Below, piece after piece: positions 1 to 8,954 of a stretch of 64,000 nucleotides of DNA. Origin of the DNA: CAWBRY01 sp963791295 (GTDB lineage Bacteria > Bacteroidota > Bacteroidia > Chitinophagales > Chitinophagaceae); the NCBI GenBank assembly GCA_963791295.1, contig CAWBRY010000001.1, positions 930,001 to 994,000 on the forward strand. Direction: 5' to 3'. The position numbers were made by a program, and so were the translations under genes. Numbering within the stretch: the first letter of the stretch is position 1; each line of letters opens with the position of its first letter. The notes beneath the pieces were generated by a model. It searched no databases. It worked only from the letters and a program-made list of their open reading frames with translations, and was not told the origin of the DNA.

Positions 1-1037
1 GCCTTGATTCGATCCAGCCGGTGTGTTGAATCGCCATAGGGTTTGTACTCGCCGGCTTTTTCATTATAGTACGATGCAATCAGGAACCAGGCCTGAGTCG
101 CGGCCCGATGATCGTCGTATTTTCGCGCGACCTGTTGAATGGCCTGCAGATATAAGCTATCCTTATCAGGATGCACTGATTTCCCTTTTACAAATTCAAT
201 CCTCTGCAAATCCACATCGATTAACGCATCAGGCCGGGTATCATGAAGGTGAAATTCGATCAAACGTTGATAGACGAGTAATGCTTTATGTTTAAGCGAA
301 AGAGAATCCTTCGTCGCGAATTTCCTGGTTACAAATTCTGCAGCCGGATCAAAAGCGGCTGCCTGATCAATTTCGAAGGAATAGGCAGGCTTTTTAATGT
401 CTCTTTCATCATTGTCAAAATAGTTCAGGGCTGCATGAGCCAGGAGGTCGAAGAGGGTAGGGCGGAGATGACGCACATTACCTTTGATAATAATGGGATC
501 GAAAGGCTCCAGCCTCGTTTGCTTCAGTATGTTATCATTGCTAATGGACTTTAACAATAAGTCCCCGATCTTTTTGTGGAAATCTTCCGCGTTCCAGGTA
601 GCGATGTCGTCTTTTTTGAAATTAATCGTCTGCGTACGGTTATATAGCTTCCATCGGTTTTGCTGATAGTAGTTCCAATAGATCGAAGCCAACAAGCTGT
701 TCAATATAGAAGTTACCGGTTCTTTGCTGGAATTGATTTCTTTTGCGATCTCATCCATAGAAAACATTTCATTGTCTTCGCGGTTGCTTTCCTGGAGGCC
801 TGTCATATAGATGAGCGACTTGATCATTTGCCCATCCTGCCTTTCCTTCTTTGCCAGACTGTATATTTTCTTGACTTCTGCCAGAGCGGATTTTGGAAGC
901 CCTTTATTCACTAGCGCCTCTACCTTCTTCCACGATGCATCATATTTATTCACCGGTTTCTGGCCGTGAACATTTATTGCAAGCAACAGAATAATACTGG
1001 TTACCACGAAACCGAATCTTACGCATTGCATTTTCAT
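1..1037 (-). CDS. Alpha-2-macroglobulin-family surface protein, N-terminal part (runs off window start)
   Basis: An open frame runs without a stop from an ATG at 1037 to the window edge (345 codons). It starts with a short basic N-terminus and a hydrophobic stretch ending in HGQ, so a Sec signal peptide is likely. The following sequence (KPVNKYDASWKKVEALV, then a helical region with NFKKDDIATWN and IIIKGNVRHLRPTLFDLLAH) matches what I recall of the N-terminal region of very large Bacteroidetes proteins annotated as alpha-2-macroglobulin/MG2 family. Those are cell-surface proteins thought to trap proteases. No MG or thioester domain is visible because the rest lies outside the window. A second in-frame ATG lies 6 bases downstream. 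Family assignment is from memory of similar proteins; the open frame and signal peptide are seen directly. Confidence 0.72.
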   Translation of the reverse strand, partial: MKMQCVRFGFVVTSIILLLAINVHGQKPVNKYDASWKKVEALVNKGLPKSALAEVKKIYSLAKKERQDGQMIKSLIYMTGLQESNREDNEMFSMDEIAKEINSSKEPVTSILNSLLASIYWNYYQQNRWKLYNRTQTINFKKDDIATWNAEDFHKKIGDLLLKSISNDNILKQTRLEPFDPIIIKGNVRHLRPTLFDLLAHAALNYFDNDERDIKKPAYSFEIDQAAAFDPAAEFVTRKFATKDSLSLKHKALLVYQRLIEFHLHDTRPDALIDVDLQRIEFVKGKSVHPDKDSLYLQAIQQVARKYDDHRAATQAWFLIASYYNEKAGEYKPYGDSTHRLDRIK

Positions 1038-1285
1038 CCAGGATGATTTTTGTACAAGTTAGTAATCTATGCGTCGATAAGATGCAGGTTTAATTGGAAT
1101 TTCATAAAATAAGCGGCACATATCGTTAATAAAGTAGGCTTTGTTATTAACATTTGCGCACGATCGAATTCCTTAACGTTTTCTTGAATGAAATTCGGCA
1201 TGATGGCATGTGCTTTGAATTTCCTTATCAACAAACAATTTTTTTATAACCTACCTGCAAATAGCGGGTAACAAAAACAAACATT

Positions 1286-2089
1286 ATGAAAACAATTTTT
1301 ACACTTTTCTCTTCACTGATCCTGAGCCTGGCTGTAATGGCAGCAGCGCCGAAAGATAAAGACGCCAGACCAAAAAGCACGCTCACGATCAGATCAGCAG
1401 AAGCAGGCGACATTCGCGTAGTGATTGACGGTCGTCGATTTGAGCCTAGTGATAATTTCCTGAGAATTCAGGGCATTGAATCAGGTTACCACAATGTCAA
1501 GATTTACAGGGAAAGAAACTCCGGTTTCTTTGCGATCCTTGGAAAACGTTATGAGATGGTGTTCAGTAGTTCTTTGGCAGTAAAACCTTCTACTAATGTC
1601 ATGATCCAGGTGGACAGGTTCGGAAAGCCAACTATCACTGAATCTCGGACGAAGCGCAGATTTGACCGGGACAGCAGGAACTGGGATAGCAATCACGATT
1701 TCAATTTTGATCGTGGTGGAAACTTTGGCGACTATGACAATGGGCATAATGGCAGAGTCGATGATCGTGATTGGAACGACCGTGGTTATGGCTATTCCCG
1801 TGCGATGAGTGATGTTGATTTTAGCCGGGTCCGCGCTTCGATCAGTAAGGAATGGTTCGAAGCCAACAGGGCTAGGTCAGCCAGTCAGATCATTCAGACT
1901 AACTACCTGACTGCACTCCAGGTGAAGCAGTTGCTTCAAATGTTTAGCTTCGAGAATACGAAGTTGGATTTGGCAAAGCAAGCTTATACCAAGACAGTCG
2001 ATCAAAAGAATTATTTCATGATCAACGAAGTCTTTAGCTTCAATAGCAGTAAGGATGAATTAGCGCGCTATATACGCAGTTGCGAATAA
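1286..2089 (+). CDS. Secreted DUF4476 domain protein
   Basis: A 267-residue protein with a clear signal peptide (about residues 1-20, ending MAAA). A small beta-rich region follows at about 30-115. Then comes a low-complexity linker rich in Asp, Asn, Arg and Gly at about 125-175. A helical C-terminal domain at about 175-265 has the look of DUF4476 (MSDVDFSRVRASIS, LTALQVKQLLQMFSFENTKLDLAKQAY). DUF4476 proteins are common exported proteins of Bacteroidetes with no known activity. The gene stands alone between the divergent alpha-2-macroglobulin-like gene and the convergent sucD, with a terminator hairpin after the stop. The N-terminal beta region could be a PEGA-like module. Function unknown. 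Confidence 0.8.
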   Translation: MKTIFTLFSSLILSLAVMAAAPKDKDARPKSTLTIRSAEAGDIRVVIDGRRFEPSDNFLRIQGIESGYHNVKIYRERNSGFFAILGKRYEMVFSSSLAVKPSTNVMIQVDRFGKPTITESRTKRRFDRDSRNWDSNHDFNFDRGGNFGDYDNGHNGRVDDRDWNDRGYGYSRAMSDVDFSRVRASISKEWFEANRARSASQIIQTNYLTALQVKQLLQMFSFENTKLDLAKQAYTKTVDQKNYFMINEVFSFNSSKDELARYIRSCE

Positions 2090-2109
2090 AGCTGATCTAA
2101 TAAATTTGA

Positions 2110-2140
2110 AAGACCTTCCAGCAATGGAAGGTCTTTTTCT
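2110..2140. terminator. Rho-independent terminator between convergent genes
   Basis: An 11-bp perfect stem AAGACCTTCCA / TGGAAGGTCTT with a GCAA tetraloop is followed by a T run on the plus strand. It begins 20 bases after the DUF4476 stop and lies just beyond the end of the opposite-strand sucD. The stem is symmetric, but only the plus strand has a good T tract, so it mainly terminates the DUF4476 transcript. Confidence 0.85.
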
Positions 2141-2170
2141 AGTATCTAATATCTAGCATTCAGTATCTAG
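2139..2170 (+). repeat. ATCTAG-rich intergenic repeat, copy 1
   Basis: CTAGTATCTAATATCTAG (2139-2156), followed by a degenerate further unit CAGTATCTAG, lies between the terminator and the sucD stop codon. It matches 17 of 18 bases of a second copy at 13994-14011 in the same orientation, also touching the 3' end of a minus-strand gene. The units look like a short degenerate tandem repeat of about 10-14 bases. Confidence 0.6.
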
Positions 2171-3039
2171 CTCATCACTTCCGCCATTCTCTTTCCAATA
2201 TCTGCCGGGCTATTCACAACGTGAATGCCACAATTATTTAAGATCTTCATTTTCGCTGCGGCTGTATCATCAGCTCCTCCCACAATGGCGCCGGCGTGAC
2301 CCATTCGCCGGCCTGGCGGAGCGGTTTGGCCAGCGATAAAACCAACAACCGGTTTTTTGTTGCCATTATCTTTGATCCAATTGGCAGCTTCCGCTTCCAT
2401 GCCTCCTCCGATTTCTCCAATCATGACAATCGCATCCGTCTTCGCGTCATTCATAAACAATTCTACAGCTTCCTTAGTGGTGGTCCCGATAATTGGATCG
2501 CCACCAATTCCTACCGCTGTCGAAATGCCCAATCCAGCTTTCGCCACCTGGTCGGCAGCTTCGTAAGTAAGTGTTCCGGATTTAGAAACGATACCAATGC
2601 GTCCAGGCTTAAATACGAAGCCGGGCATGATTCCTACTTTGCATTCTCCTGCCGTGATGACGCCTGGACAGTTAGGTCCAATTAACCTCGTAGATTTTCC
2701 CAACAAATAATTTTTTACTTTGACCATATCCTGTACGGGTATACCTTCTGTAATGCATACTACCAGGGCGATGCCGGCTTCAGCCGATTCCATAATGGCA
2801 TCCGCGGCAAATGCGGGAGGAACAAAGATGATACTGACATCGGCGTTGGTATTCTTAACGCAGTCAGCCACTGTATTAAACACCGGTCTTTCCAAATGTT
2901 TGGTGCCACCCTTGCCGGGAGTAACTCCTCCAACCAGGTTGGTACCATATTCAATCATTTGTGTAGCATGAAAACTGCCCTCGGTTCCTGTGAAGCCCTG
3001 CACAAGGATCTTTGAATTCTTATTGACTAGGATGCTCAT
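2167..3039 (-). CDS. sucD: Succinyl-CoA ligase (ADP-forming), alpha subunit
   Basis: A 290-residue protein of standard family length. SucD with SucC interconverts succinyl-CoA and succinate with substrate-level ATP formation in the TCA cycle. The N-terminal CoA-binding Rossmann domain (VQGFTGTEGSFH at about 13-24, GGVTPGKGG) is followed by the ligase domain with IGPNCPG at 120-126. The phosphohistidine loop GHAGAIVGG is present, with the active His at about 248. The beta subunit sucC is not adjacent, which is common in Bacteroidetes. The ATG at 3039 begins directly before the CoA-binding domain. The downstream end abuts the ATCTAG repeat. Confidence 0.96.
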   Translation of the reverse strand: MSILVNKNSKILVQGFTGTEGSFHATQMIEYGTNLVGGVTPGKGGTKHLERPVFNTVADCVKNTNADVSIIFVPPAFAADAIMESAEAGIALVVCITEGIPVQDMVKVKNYLLGKSTRLIGPNCPGVITAGECKVGIMPGFVFKPGRIGIVSKSGTLTYEAADQVAKAGLGISTAVGIGGDPIIGTTTKEAVELFMNDAKTDAIVMIGEIGGGMEAEAANWIKDNGNKKPVVGFIAGQTAPPGRRMGHAGAIVGGADDTAAAKMKILNNCGIHVVNSPADIGKRMAEVMS

Positions 3040-3084
3040 TTATCTAAGGTAATTAAATCTGATTTATTTGTTGGCTAATGAAAA

Positions 3085-3885
3085 TTACTTCTTGTCGTAT
3101 CCCCAGGTGAGACTGCCCCAATAACTTTGCCATTGCGCTTCCGGATTGTTTTCTACATGAATCATTTTGACGCAACTGATCATCCAGCGGCCTTCTCGTG
3201 CAATCGGTAATGTAATCTCTCCATTGTTGTCCGATTGAACAATGGGACTAACCAATCGATGATCTACCTTTTTCCAATAGCGGATCTTGTGATTCGCAAG
3301 AACTTTGTTTTGAAAAAGAATCCTGACTCTCAAAGTATCGCCGTCTTTCAGCTTAAATGGATTTTGAAGAGGTACGATATCCAACGGAAGCCTGGTTGGG
3401 CGACTCACCATATCATCCATCTTGCTACCAACCTGTAAAATGGATTTTACACTGCGTTGATAAAATTCGCGCCCAACGCTGTCAGTTTCTCCGTGTTCCC
3501 GCCGATAGGTGATGGCTTCTGTCAATCCATCCTCATTCAAATATTCGTTGAACTTATCCGGCTCCAGGCGGATATAAGAATTTTTGCTGTTGAATGTGAC
3601 CATCACCGTTCCTTCATGGTCCAATCGAAGGGACAGTGAATCACCTGCCCGCTCTGACAGAACTCCTGAAATATCCTTTATCGAATCTCCCCAATAATAC
3701 TGAAGGGATTGTATTCGCGCTCTATTGCCAGTCCAATTGGTGCCTTCAAAATTTTCGCCCACCAAAAACCGGAGGTTAGCGCTTTCACTTTTTTTATAAA
3801 AAAACTTCTCCGGTTCTAACCAGAATTCATGTGCTGAGACAGTTATAGCGAGAAGGGTGACCGCTGCACCAATAATTTTTTTCAT
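3085..3885 (-). CDS. Secreted DUF4198 domain protein
   Basis: A 266-residue protein with a signal peptide (MKKIIGAAVTLLAITVSA) followed by HEFWLEPEKFFYKKSE, the hallmark start of DUF4198 proteins. In that family the mature N-terminal His is thought to help bind metal, and some members sit next to nickel or cobalt transporters. The body is beta-rich, with a C-terminal segment (EGRWMISCVKMIHVENNPEAQWQSYWGSLTW) typical of the family. It lies 3 bases downstream of the stop of the Mla-like ATPase gene and may be co-transcribed with it. No metal transporter lies nearby, so the substrate is unknown. Confidence 0.82.
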   Translation of the reverse strand: MKKIIGAAVTLLAITVSAHEFWLEPEKFFYKKSESANLRFLVGENFEGTNWTGNRARIQSLQYYWGDSIKDISGVLSERAGDSLSLRLDHEGTVMVTFNSKNSYIRLEPDKFNEYLNEDGLTEAITYRREHGETDSVGREFYQRSVKSILQVGSKMDDMVSRPTRLPLDIVPLQNPFKLKDGDTLRVRILFQNKVLANHKIRYWKKVDHRLVSPIVQSDNNGEITLPIAREGRWMISCVKMIHVENNPEAQWQSYWGSLTWGYDKK

Positions 3886-3888
3886 GGC

Positions 3889-4740
3889 TTATGGTTCGTC
3901 GGGGAGGGGAGGAACGAGCGGAGGTGCATCCTTATCCAGGAGTTTTTCCATGTCTCTTTCATTGGCAATCTTTCCGGTTTCTTCCAGCATACGCATGTCT
4001 TTGGCATCACGCAAGAATTCGGAGGCGAAGATAAAATCATTCAACCGGTGATTCTTACTGAAAATAATTTCCTTGTTGTTTCCTTCCCATTCTTTGTGGC
4101 CTTTGTACATATAAAGAATATAATTGCCAATTTCCATCACACTATTCATATCATGCGTATTGACGACCGTGGTAATTTTGTATTCAAGCGTGATTTCTCG
4201 AATCAATTTATCAATGACCAGTGCAGTTTGCGGGTCAAGACCGGAATTAGGTTCGTCGCAGAAAAGATAATTTGGATTAAGTACAATAGCCCGCGCGATG
4301 CCGACTCTTTTCTTCATTCCACCGCTCAATTCTGCCGGGAATTTTTTATTGGTGTCCTTTAGTTCCACCCGCTCCAGCACTTCATTTACCCTTTCCAACT
4401 TTTCCCGGGTAGAAGAATGAGTAAACATATCCAATGGAAACATTACGTTTTGCTCTACCGTCAGGCTGTCAAACAGCGCGGAACCCTGGAACAACATCCC
4501 GATTTCCTTCCTGATCTGGGTACGATCATGGCGGGACATCTTCGTAAAGCTGATACCATTATATAAGACCTCACCATCATCGGGTTCAAAAAGTCCGACC
4601 ATGCACTTCATCAAAACCGTCTTGCCGCTGCCGCTGGCGCCAATGATCAGATTACATTGCCCGGCTTTCATGACAGCGCTGACATCCTGGATAATTGTTT
4701 TATCACCAAAGCTTTTCTTCAAATTTCTCACTTCAATCAT
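3889..4740 (-). CDS. ABC transporter ATP-binding protein, MlaF type
   Basis: A 283-residue ATPase. Walker A GASGSGKT, signature LSGGMKKRVGIARA, Walker B YLFCDEPNSGLDPQ and a switch His in NTHD are all present. DEPNSGLDP is typical of the MlaF/Ttg2A group, which powers phospholipid traffic between outer and inner membranes. The open frame extends 56 codons upstream to 4908, but that part overlaps the permease gene, so the ATG at 4740 (MIEVRNLKKSFGDKT) is the likely start. The C-terminus has an acidic, Pro-rich tail ending PPLVPPLPDEP. The permease gene lies 41 bases upstream. An MlaD-like MCE protein is not present in the window, so the system may be completed elsewhere. Confidence 0.88.
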   Translation of the reverse strand: MIEVRNLKKSFGDKTIIQDVSAVMKAGQCNLIIGASGSGKTVLMKCMVGLFEPDDGEVLYNGISFTKMSRHDRTQIRKEIGMLFQGSALFDSLTVEQNVMFPLDMFTHSSTREKLERVNEVLERVELKDTNKKFPAELSGGMKKRVGIARAIVLNPNYLFCDEPNSGLDPQTALVIDKLIREITLEYKITTVVNTHDMNSVMEIGNYILYMYKGHKEWEGNNKEIIFSKNHRLNDFIFASEFLRDAKDMRMLEETGKIANERDMEKLLDKDAPPLVPPLPDEP

Positions 4741-4781
4741 GGTACAACTTCTCAGCGCGTTTTTTATTATGGAAAGTAAAA

Positions 4782-5519
4782 CTATAACAACAAAGCAGAC
4801 AGAACATAGTCGGAAAATAAGATCAGGATGCAACTTACTACCACGGCCTTTGTACTCGCTCTTCCAATCTCCAATGCACCTCCTTTTACGTAAAAGCCAT
4901 AGAAACAAGGTATACTCGAAATGATAAAAGCAAAGACATAGGATTTTACGAGTGCGAAAATAACATTGTAAGGGACAAAGAATTCAAGCAATCCTTTGTC
5001 AAATAAATTTCCCGAAATAATTCCCGACATGACACCGGCCAACCTTCCTCCCCAAATACCGAGCGCCATCGCAATAACCACCAGCAACGGGATCATTAAC
5101 AATGCGGCCATGATCTTAGGCATGATCAGATAGGCTTTTGTATTAATACCCATGATCTCGAGCGCATCAATTTGTTCACTGATCCGCATATTTCCTAATT
5201 CACTTGCTATGCGGCTACCGGCTACGCCGGCCAATACAATACACACCAGTGTAGGAGCGAATTCCAGGATAACCGTGTCTCTAACGATCTGCGCGATAGT
5301 AGAAGGAGGAATCAATGGGCTCACCAACTGATACGCCGTTTGAATAGTGGAAACAGCACCAATGAATATAGAAATGATCACTACAATCCCCAGGGAACCG
5401 ACACCAATCTCGACACACTGATGGAAAAATTCCTTCCGGTACATTTTCCCATTTTCAGGCATGGAAAACATGCCCTTGATCATCAGAAGGAAACGGCCTA
5501 TGTCACTAAATATCTTCAA
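4782..5519 (-). CDS. ABC transporter permease, MlaE family
   Basis: A 245-residue integral membrane protein with about five to six hydrophobic segments. It carries the MlaE (DUF140) signature region LAGVAGSRIASELGNMRISEQIDALEIMGI at about 118-147, including the conserved E-QIDAL-MG segment. Together with the following ATPase it forms the inner-membrane part of a phospholipid or lipid trafficking system. Length is normal for MlaE. The ATPase lies 41 bases downstream, so the two are probably one transcript. Confidence 0.9.
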   Translation of the reverse strand: MKIFSDIGRFLLMIKGMFSMPENGKMYRKEFFHQCVEIGVGSLGIVVIISIFIGAVSTIQTAYQLVSPLIPPSTIAQIVRDTVILEFAPTLVCIVLAGVAGSRIASELGNMRISEQIDALEIMGINTKAYLIMPKIMAALLMIPLLVVIAMALGIWGGRLAGVMSGIISGNLFDKGLLEFFVPYNVIFALVKSYVFAFIISSIPCFYGFYVKGGALEIGRASTKAVVVSCILILFSDYVLSALLL

Positions 5520-5550
5520 ATGAATATTTTAAATTTTAAAATACGATCGG

Positions 5551-7893
5551 CTACACTTCACTAGGTGTTTTTCGGAATCTCTTCCACCACCTGGATGTTT
5601 TTACGATCTCATCCGTGGATGCCTTGCTTTTTATTTGTGCATCCACCACAGCGATCAGTGCCATATTCAATATACTCCGCACCGAACTGCCCAGTTGCAA
5701 AATATGCACGGGCTTTTTTAATCCCAACAAAATTGGTCCCACCGCATCAGCCGTTTCCAATTCCTTCATCAGGTTATAGGCTATGTTGCCGGAAGCCAGG
5801 TTGGGAAAGATCAGTGTATTTACGTCGGCGTCGACCAACTCGCAGAAGGGATAGTTTTCTTTCATTAATTCCTTATTGAAGGCGACGCTAGCCTGCATTT
5901 CACCATCCACCAGCAAGGTGGGCATTTTAGCCTTAATGATTTTTCTTGCTTCGGCTACTAACCTGGCCTCGGGCGAATTACTGCTTCCAAAATTGGAATA
6001 ACTAAGCATCGCAATGCGAGGGACAATATTGAAATTACGTACTTCTTTTGCGACCATGAGTGTAATATCCGCCAGTTCTTCAGCCGTCGGATTAAAATTG
6101 ACGGTTGTATCGGCAAGGAACAACGGACCTTTTTTCGTAAGCATCAAATACATTCCGGCGATCTTCTTCACTCCTTCTTCCGTGCCAATGGTTTGAAGGG
6201 CAGGACGAATAGTATCCGGGTAATTCTTTGCGAGCCCGGAAATCATGGCATCAGCATCTCCAAATTCAACCATCATGCAACCGAAATAGTTGCGGTCCCT
6301 CATCACCTTCTTTGCTTCGTAGGCATTGAACCCTTTTCTTCCCCGCTTCCTGAAAAAGATTTCGGAATAGGCATTTCTTCTTTCTTCCATGGCATCGCTT
6401 CGGGGATCAAATATGGGAATGCCTTCGAGGTCGATACCATTTGCGGCTGCAATACTGTTGATCCGGGTCTCATCACCCAATAGGATCGGATAACCCACTC
6501 CTTCGTCAAAAACAATTTGTGCGGCTTTAAGGATCTTTACATTATCGGCTTCTGCAAATACAATTCGTTTAGGATCGCGACGCGCTTTAGTCCCAATGAC
6601 GCGCATCACCTGGTTGTCCAGTCCGAGACGATTATTCAAATTCGTGATGTATGTATCCCAATTGGTAATAGGTTGCTGAGCTACGCCACTGTCCATCGCT
6701 GCTTTGGCTACAGCAGGTGCGACAGTCGCCAGTAATCGGGGATCCAGTGGTTTCGGGATAATATAATTCTCTCCAAATATGATGTTCTGTTCATTGTAAG
6801 CCATGTTGACAATATCAGGCACGGCTGTCTTCGCCAGCTCGGCCAGCGCCTTGACTGCAGCCATTTTCATGGCTTCGTTGATTTGCGTAGCGCGCACATC
6901 CAGAGCGCCCCGAAATATATAGGGAAAGCCTAGTACATTATTTACCTGGTTAGGATAGTCGGTGCGTCCTGTTGCCATGATCACGTCTTTCCTCGCACTC
7001 GTCGCATCTTCCCAGCTAATTTCAGGATCGGGATTTGCCATGGCAAATACGATGGGATTCTTTGCCATACTTTTTACCATGTCTATCGTGACCACATTGC
7101 CTGAGCTTAGCCCAATAAAAACATCCGCATCTTTTAAAGCCTCCGCCAGCGACATTTCACCTTTAACATTGGCATACTTCAATTTAAAATCCTGAAGATC
7201 GGTTCTTCCTTTATGAAGGACGCCTTTACGATCGAAGAGAATAAAATTCTCATGTTTGGCTCCCAGCGCCTCATACAACATTGTGCACGCCATGGCAGCG
7301 GCTCCTGCACCATTCACTACAAAACGCGCTTTTTCGATTTTCTTTTTCTGTATCTCCAGCGCATTGAGCAAAGCAGCAGCGCTAATGATGGCCGTTCCAT
7401 GCTGATCATCATGCATCACCGGAATATGCAACATTTCCTTCAGCTTTGATTCAATATAAAAGCATTCGGGGGCCTTAATGTCTTCCAGGTTTATTCCACC
7501 GAAAGTCGGCTCGAGCGCTTTTACTATTTGAACAAATTTTTCCGGGTCTTTCTCATTGATCTCTATGTCAAACACGTCGATGTCTGCAAAGATCTTAAAC
7601 AACACCCCCTTGCCTTCCATCACCGGCTTGCTTGCTTCCGGACCGATATCGCCGAGTCCCAGTACGGCCGTACCATTACTGATCACCGCGACGAGGTTAC
7701 CCTTGGCCGTATATTTATAAACGTCTTCTTTATTGGCTGCGATTTCTTTGCAAGGCTCGGCGACGCCCGGTGAATAGGCGAGTGAAAGGTCACGTTGTGT
7801 TTTAGCTTCCTTAGTTGGGATTACTTCAATCTTGCCAGGCCTGCCCTTGGAGTGATACTCCAGGGCCTGTTCTTTACGAAGTTCTGTTTGCAT
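5551..7893 (-). CDS. maeB: NADP-dependent malic enzyme fused to phosphotransacetylase-like domain
   Basis: About 780 residues. The N-terminal malic enzyme half (roughly 1-430) has AYSPGVAEPC, NGTAVLGLGDIGP, the catalytic/metal region MHDDQHGTAI and the dinucleotide loop NGAGAAAMAC. The C-terminal half (roughly 435-760) is a phosphate acetyltransferase-like domain, as in E. coli MaeB. It converts malate to pyruvate and CO2 with reduction of NADP. In known family members the PTA domain is regulatory and usually not catalytic. The open frame begins at 7947, but MQTELRKEQALEYH at 7893 matches the normal N-terminus, so that start is used. The gene is divergent from the ABC ATPase at 8037. Confidence 0.93.
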   Translation of the reverse strand: MQTELRKEQALEYHSKGRPGKIEVIPTKEAKTQRDLSLAYSPGVAEPCKEIAANKEDVYKYTAKGNLVAVISNGTAVLGLGDIGPEASKPVMEGKGVLFKIFADIDVFDIEINEKDPEKFVQIVKALEPTFGGINLEDIKAPECFYIESKLKEMLHIPVMHDDQHGTAIISAAALLNALEIQKKKIEKARFVVNGAGAAAMACTMLYEALGAKHENFILFDRKGVLHKGRTDLQDFKLKYANVKGEMSLAEALKDADVFIGLSSGNVVTIDMVKSMAKNPIVFAMANPDPEISWEDATSARKDVIMATGRTDYPNQVNNVLGFPYIFRGALDVRATQINEAMKMAAVKALAELAKTAVPDIVNMAYNEQNIIFGENYIIPKPLDPRLLATVAPAVAKAAMDSGVAQQPITNWDTYITNLNNRLGLDNQVMRVIGTKARRDPKRIVFAEADNVKILKAAQIVFDEGVGYPILLGDETRINSIAAANGIDLEGIPIFDPRSDAMEERRNAYSEIFFRKRGRKGFNAYEAKKVMRDRNYFGCMMVEFGDADAMISGLAKNYPDTIRPALQTIGTEEGVKKIAGMYLMLTKKGPLFLADTTVNFNPTAEELADITLMVAKEVRNFNIVPRIAMLSYSNFGSSNSPEARLVAEARKIIKAKMPTLLVDGEMQASVAFNKELMKENYPFCELVDADVNTLIFPNLASGNIAYNLMKELETADAVGPILLGLKKPVHILQLGSSVRSILNMALIAVVDAQIKSKASTDEIVKTSRWWKRFRKTPSEV

Positions 7894-7983
7894 AGAAACT
7901 ATTATAGTGGACCATTCGCATGAGTAAAAACGGGTTGCAATGTACAAAATAATAATCCGAGTGGTTTTTGATGAGGATAGGGT

Positions 7984-7991
7984 TAAATTTG
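7984..7991 (+). promoter_or_regulatory. Candidate -7 box of a Bacteroidetes promoter
   Basis: TAAATTTG matches the TAnnTTTG -7 consensus of Bacteroidetes housekeeping promoters exactly and lies 45 bases before the ABC ATPase start at 8037. A TTTG at 7967-7970 is too close (13-base spacing) to be a standard -33 box, so the call is tentative. Confidence 0.4.
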
Positions 7992-8036
7992 AAACTGGCT
8001 TTAGTTAAAATGTTTTTGCTATTGTAAAAAGTTCTG

Positions 8037-8954
8037 ATGTCGTCTACTGCCGTAATCAAAACCTCACAACTCAATTTTTCCTTCTCCCGCGAAACAAGGA
8101 CTTTGTCCAATGTCAACCTGGAAGTGCCCGCCGGCAGCATTTATGGCTTTCTCGGCCCCAATGGCGCAGGCAAAACCACCACCCTTCGCCTCCTGCTGGG
8201 TTTGTTAAGGAAACAGGAGGGCAGGATTGAGTTGTTTGGAAAGGAATTTGCCTCCCACCGGATTGAGATATTGAAAAGGCTGGGTTCTCTTATCGAACAG
8301 CCATCATTGTATTTGCATCTAACGGCCAAGGAGAACCTGGATATTTATCGCCTCATTTATCACTGTGATAGGAACCGGATCAAAAAAGTACTATCCATCG
8401 TAGGTTTGGAAAATACGAAAAGCAAGAAGGTCAAACAATTCTCGCTCGGTATGAAACAACGGTTGTCCATTGCCGTTGCTCTATTGCACCAGCCTGAGCT
8501 ACTGATCCTGGATGAGCCCACGAACGGACTCGATCCTAACGGGATCGTCGAAGTGAGGGAGTTGCTAAAACATTTAAACAGGGAAGAAAACACCACCGTT
8601 ATCGTATCGAGTCATATCCTGAATGAAGTGGAAAGAATGGCTACCCACGTCGGAATCATTCACAAGGGAAAATTGCTCTTTCAGGGTCCGCTTCAGGAAC
8701 TGCAGCATTTAAAGTCAAGGCAAACCTCGCTCGAGATGGAAACAAGTGATAATGCGCGAGCTTTTCAGCTTATGAAGCAAGATTATGCCCCAATCTTGAG
8801 TGAGGATAAAATTCTCGTTCCATTTGATAGCAAGGAACAAGTGGCTGCCGTTAATAAAATGTTGGTTGAAAATGGAATCGGTATTTATCGATTGCATCCG
8901 CAGCAATCCGACCTGGAACAATTATTTATGGACATCACAAGCGATAACGGATGA
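8037..8954 (+). CDS. ABC transporter ATP-binding protein (ABC-2 type exporter)
   Basis: A 305-residue ATPase with Walker A GPNGAGKTT, signature FSLGMKQRLSIA, Walker B LLILDEPTNGLD and the switch His in SSH. It resembles bacitracin/lantibiotic-type (BcrA/CcmA-like) ATPases that drive ABC-2 permeases. The C-terminal 80 residues are a variable domain of the kind common in this group. The start at 8037 gives a normal length. The stop overlaps the permease start by 4 bases (ATGA), indicating translational coupling. Substrate is not evident. Confidence 0.9.
   Translation: MSSTAVIKTSQLNFSFSRETRTLSNVNLEVPAGSIYGFLGPNGAGKTTTLRLLLGLLRKQEGRIELFGKEFASHRIEILKRLGSLIEQPSLYLHLTAKENLDIYRLIYHCDRNRIKKVLSIVGLENTKSKKVKQFSLGMKQRLSIAVALLHQPELLILDEPTNGLDPNGIVEVRELLKHLNREENTTVIVSSHILNEVERMATHVGIIHKGKLLFQGPLQELQHLKSRQTSLEMETSDNARAFQLMKQDYAPILSEDKILVPFDSKEQVAAVNKMLVENGIGIYRLHPQQSDLEQLFMDITSDNG

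Noticed and set aside
23..914. Short plus-strand open frames at the start of the window
   Set aside because: They are shadows of the continuous minus-strand alpha-2-macroglobulin-like frame, with no family-like sequence of their own.
2296..2685. Plus-strand open frames opposite sucD
   Set aside because: sucD is complete and well conserved on the other strand; the opposite frames show no recognisable protein features.
4741..4908. N-terminal 56-residue extension of the MlaF-like ATPase
   Set aside because: It overlaps the mlaE-like gene on the same strand and contains no ABC-domain sequence; the ATG at 4740 starts the usual domain.
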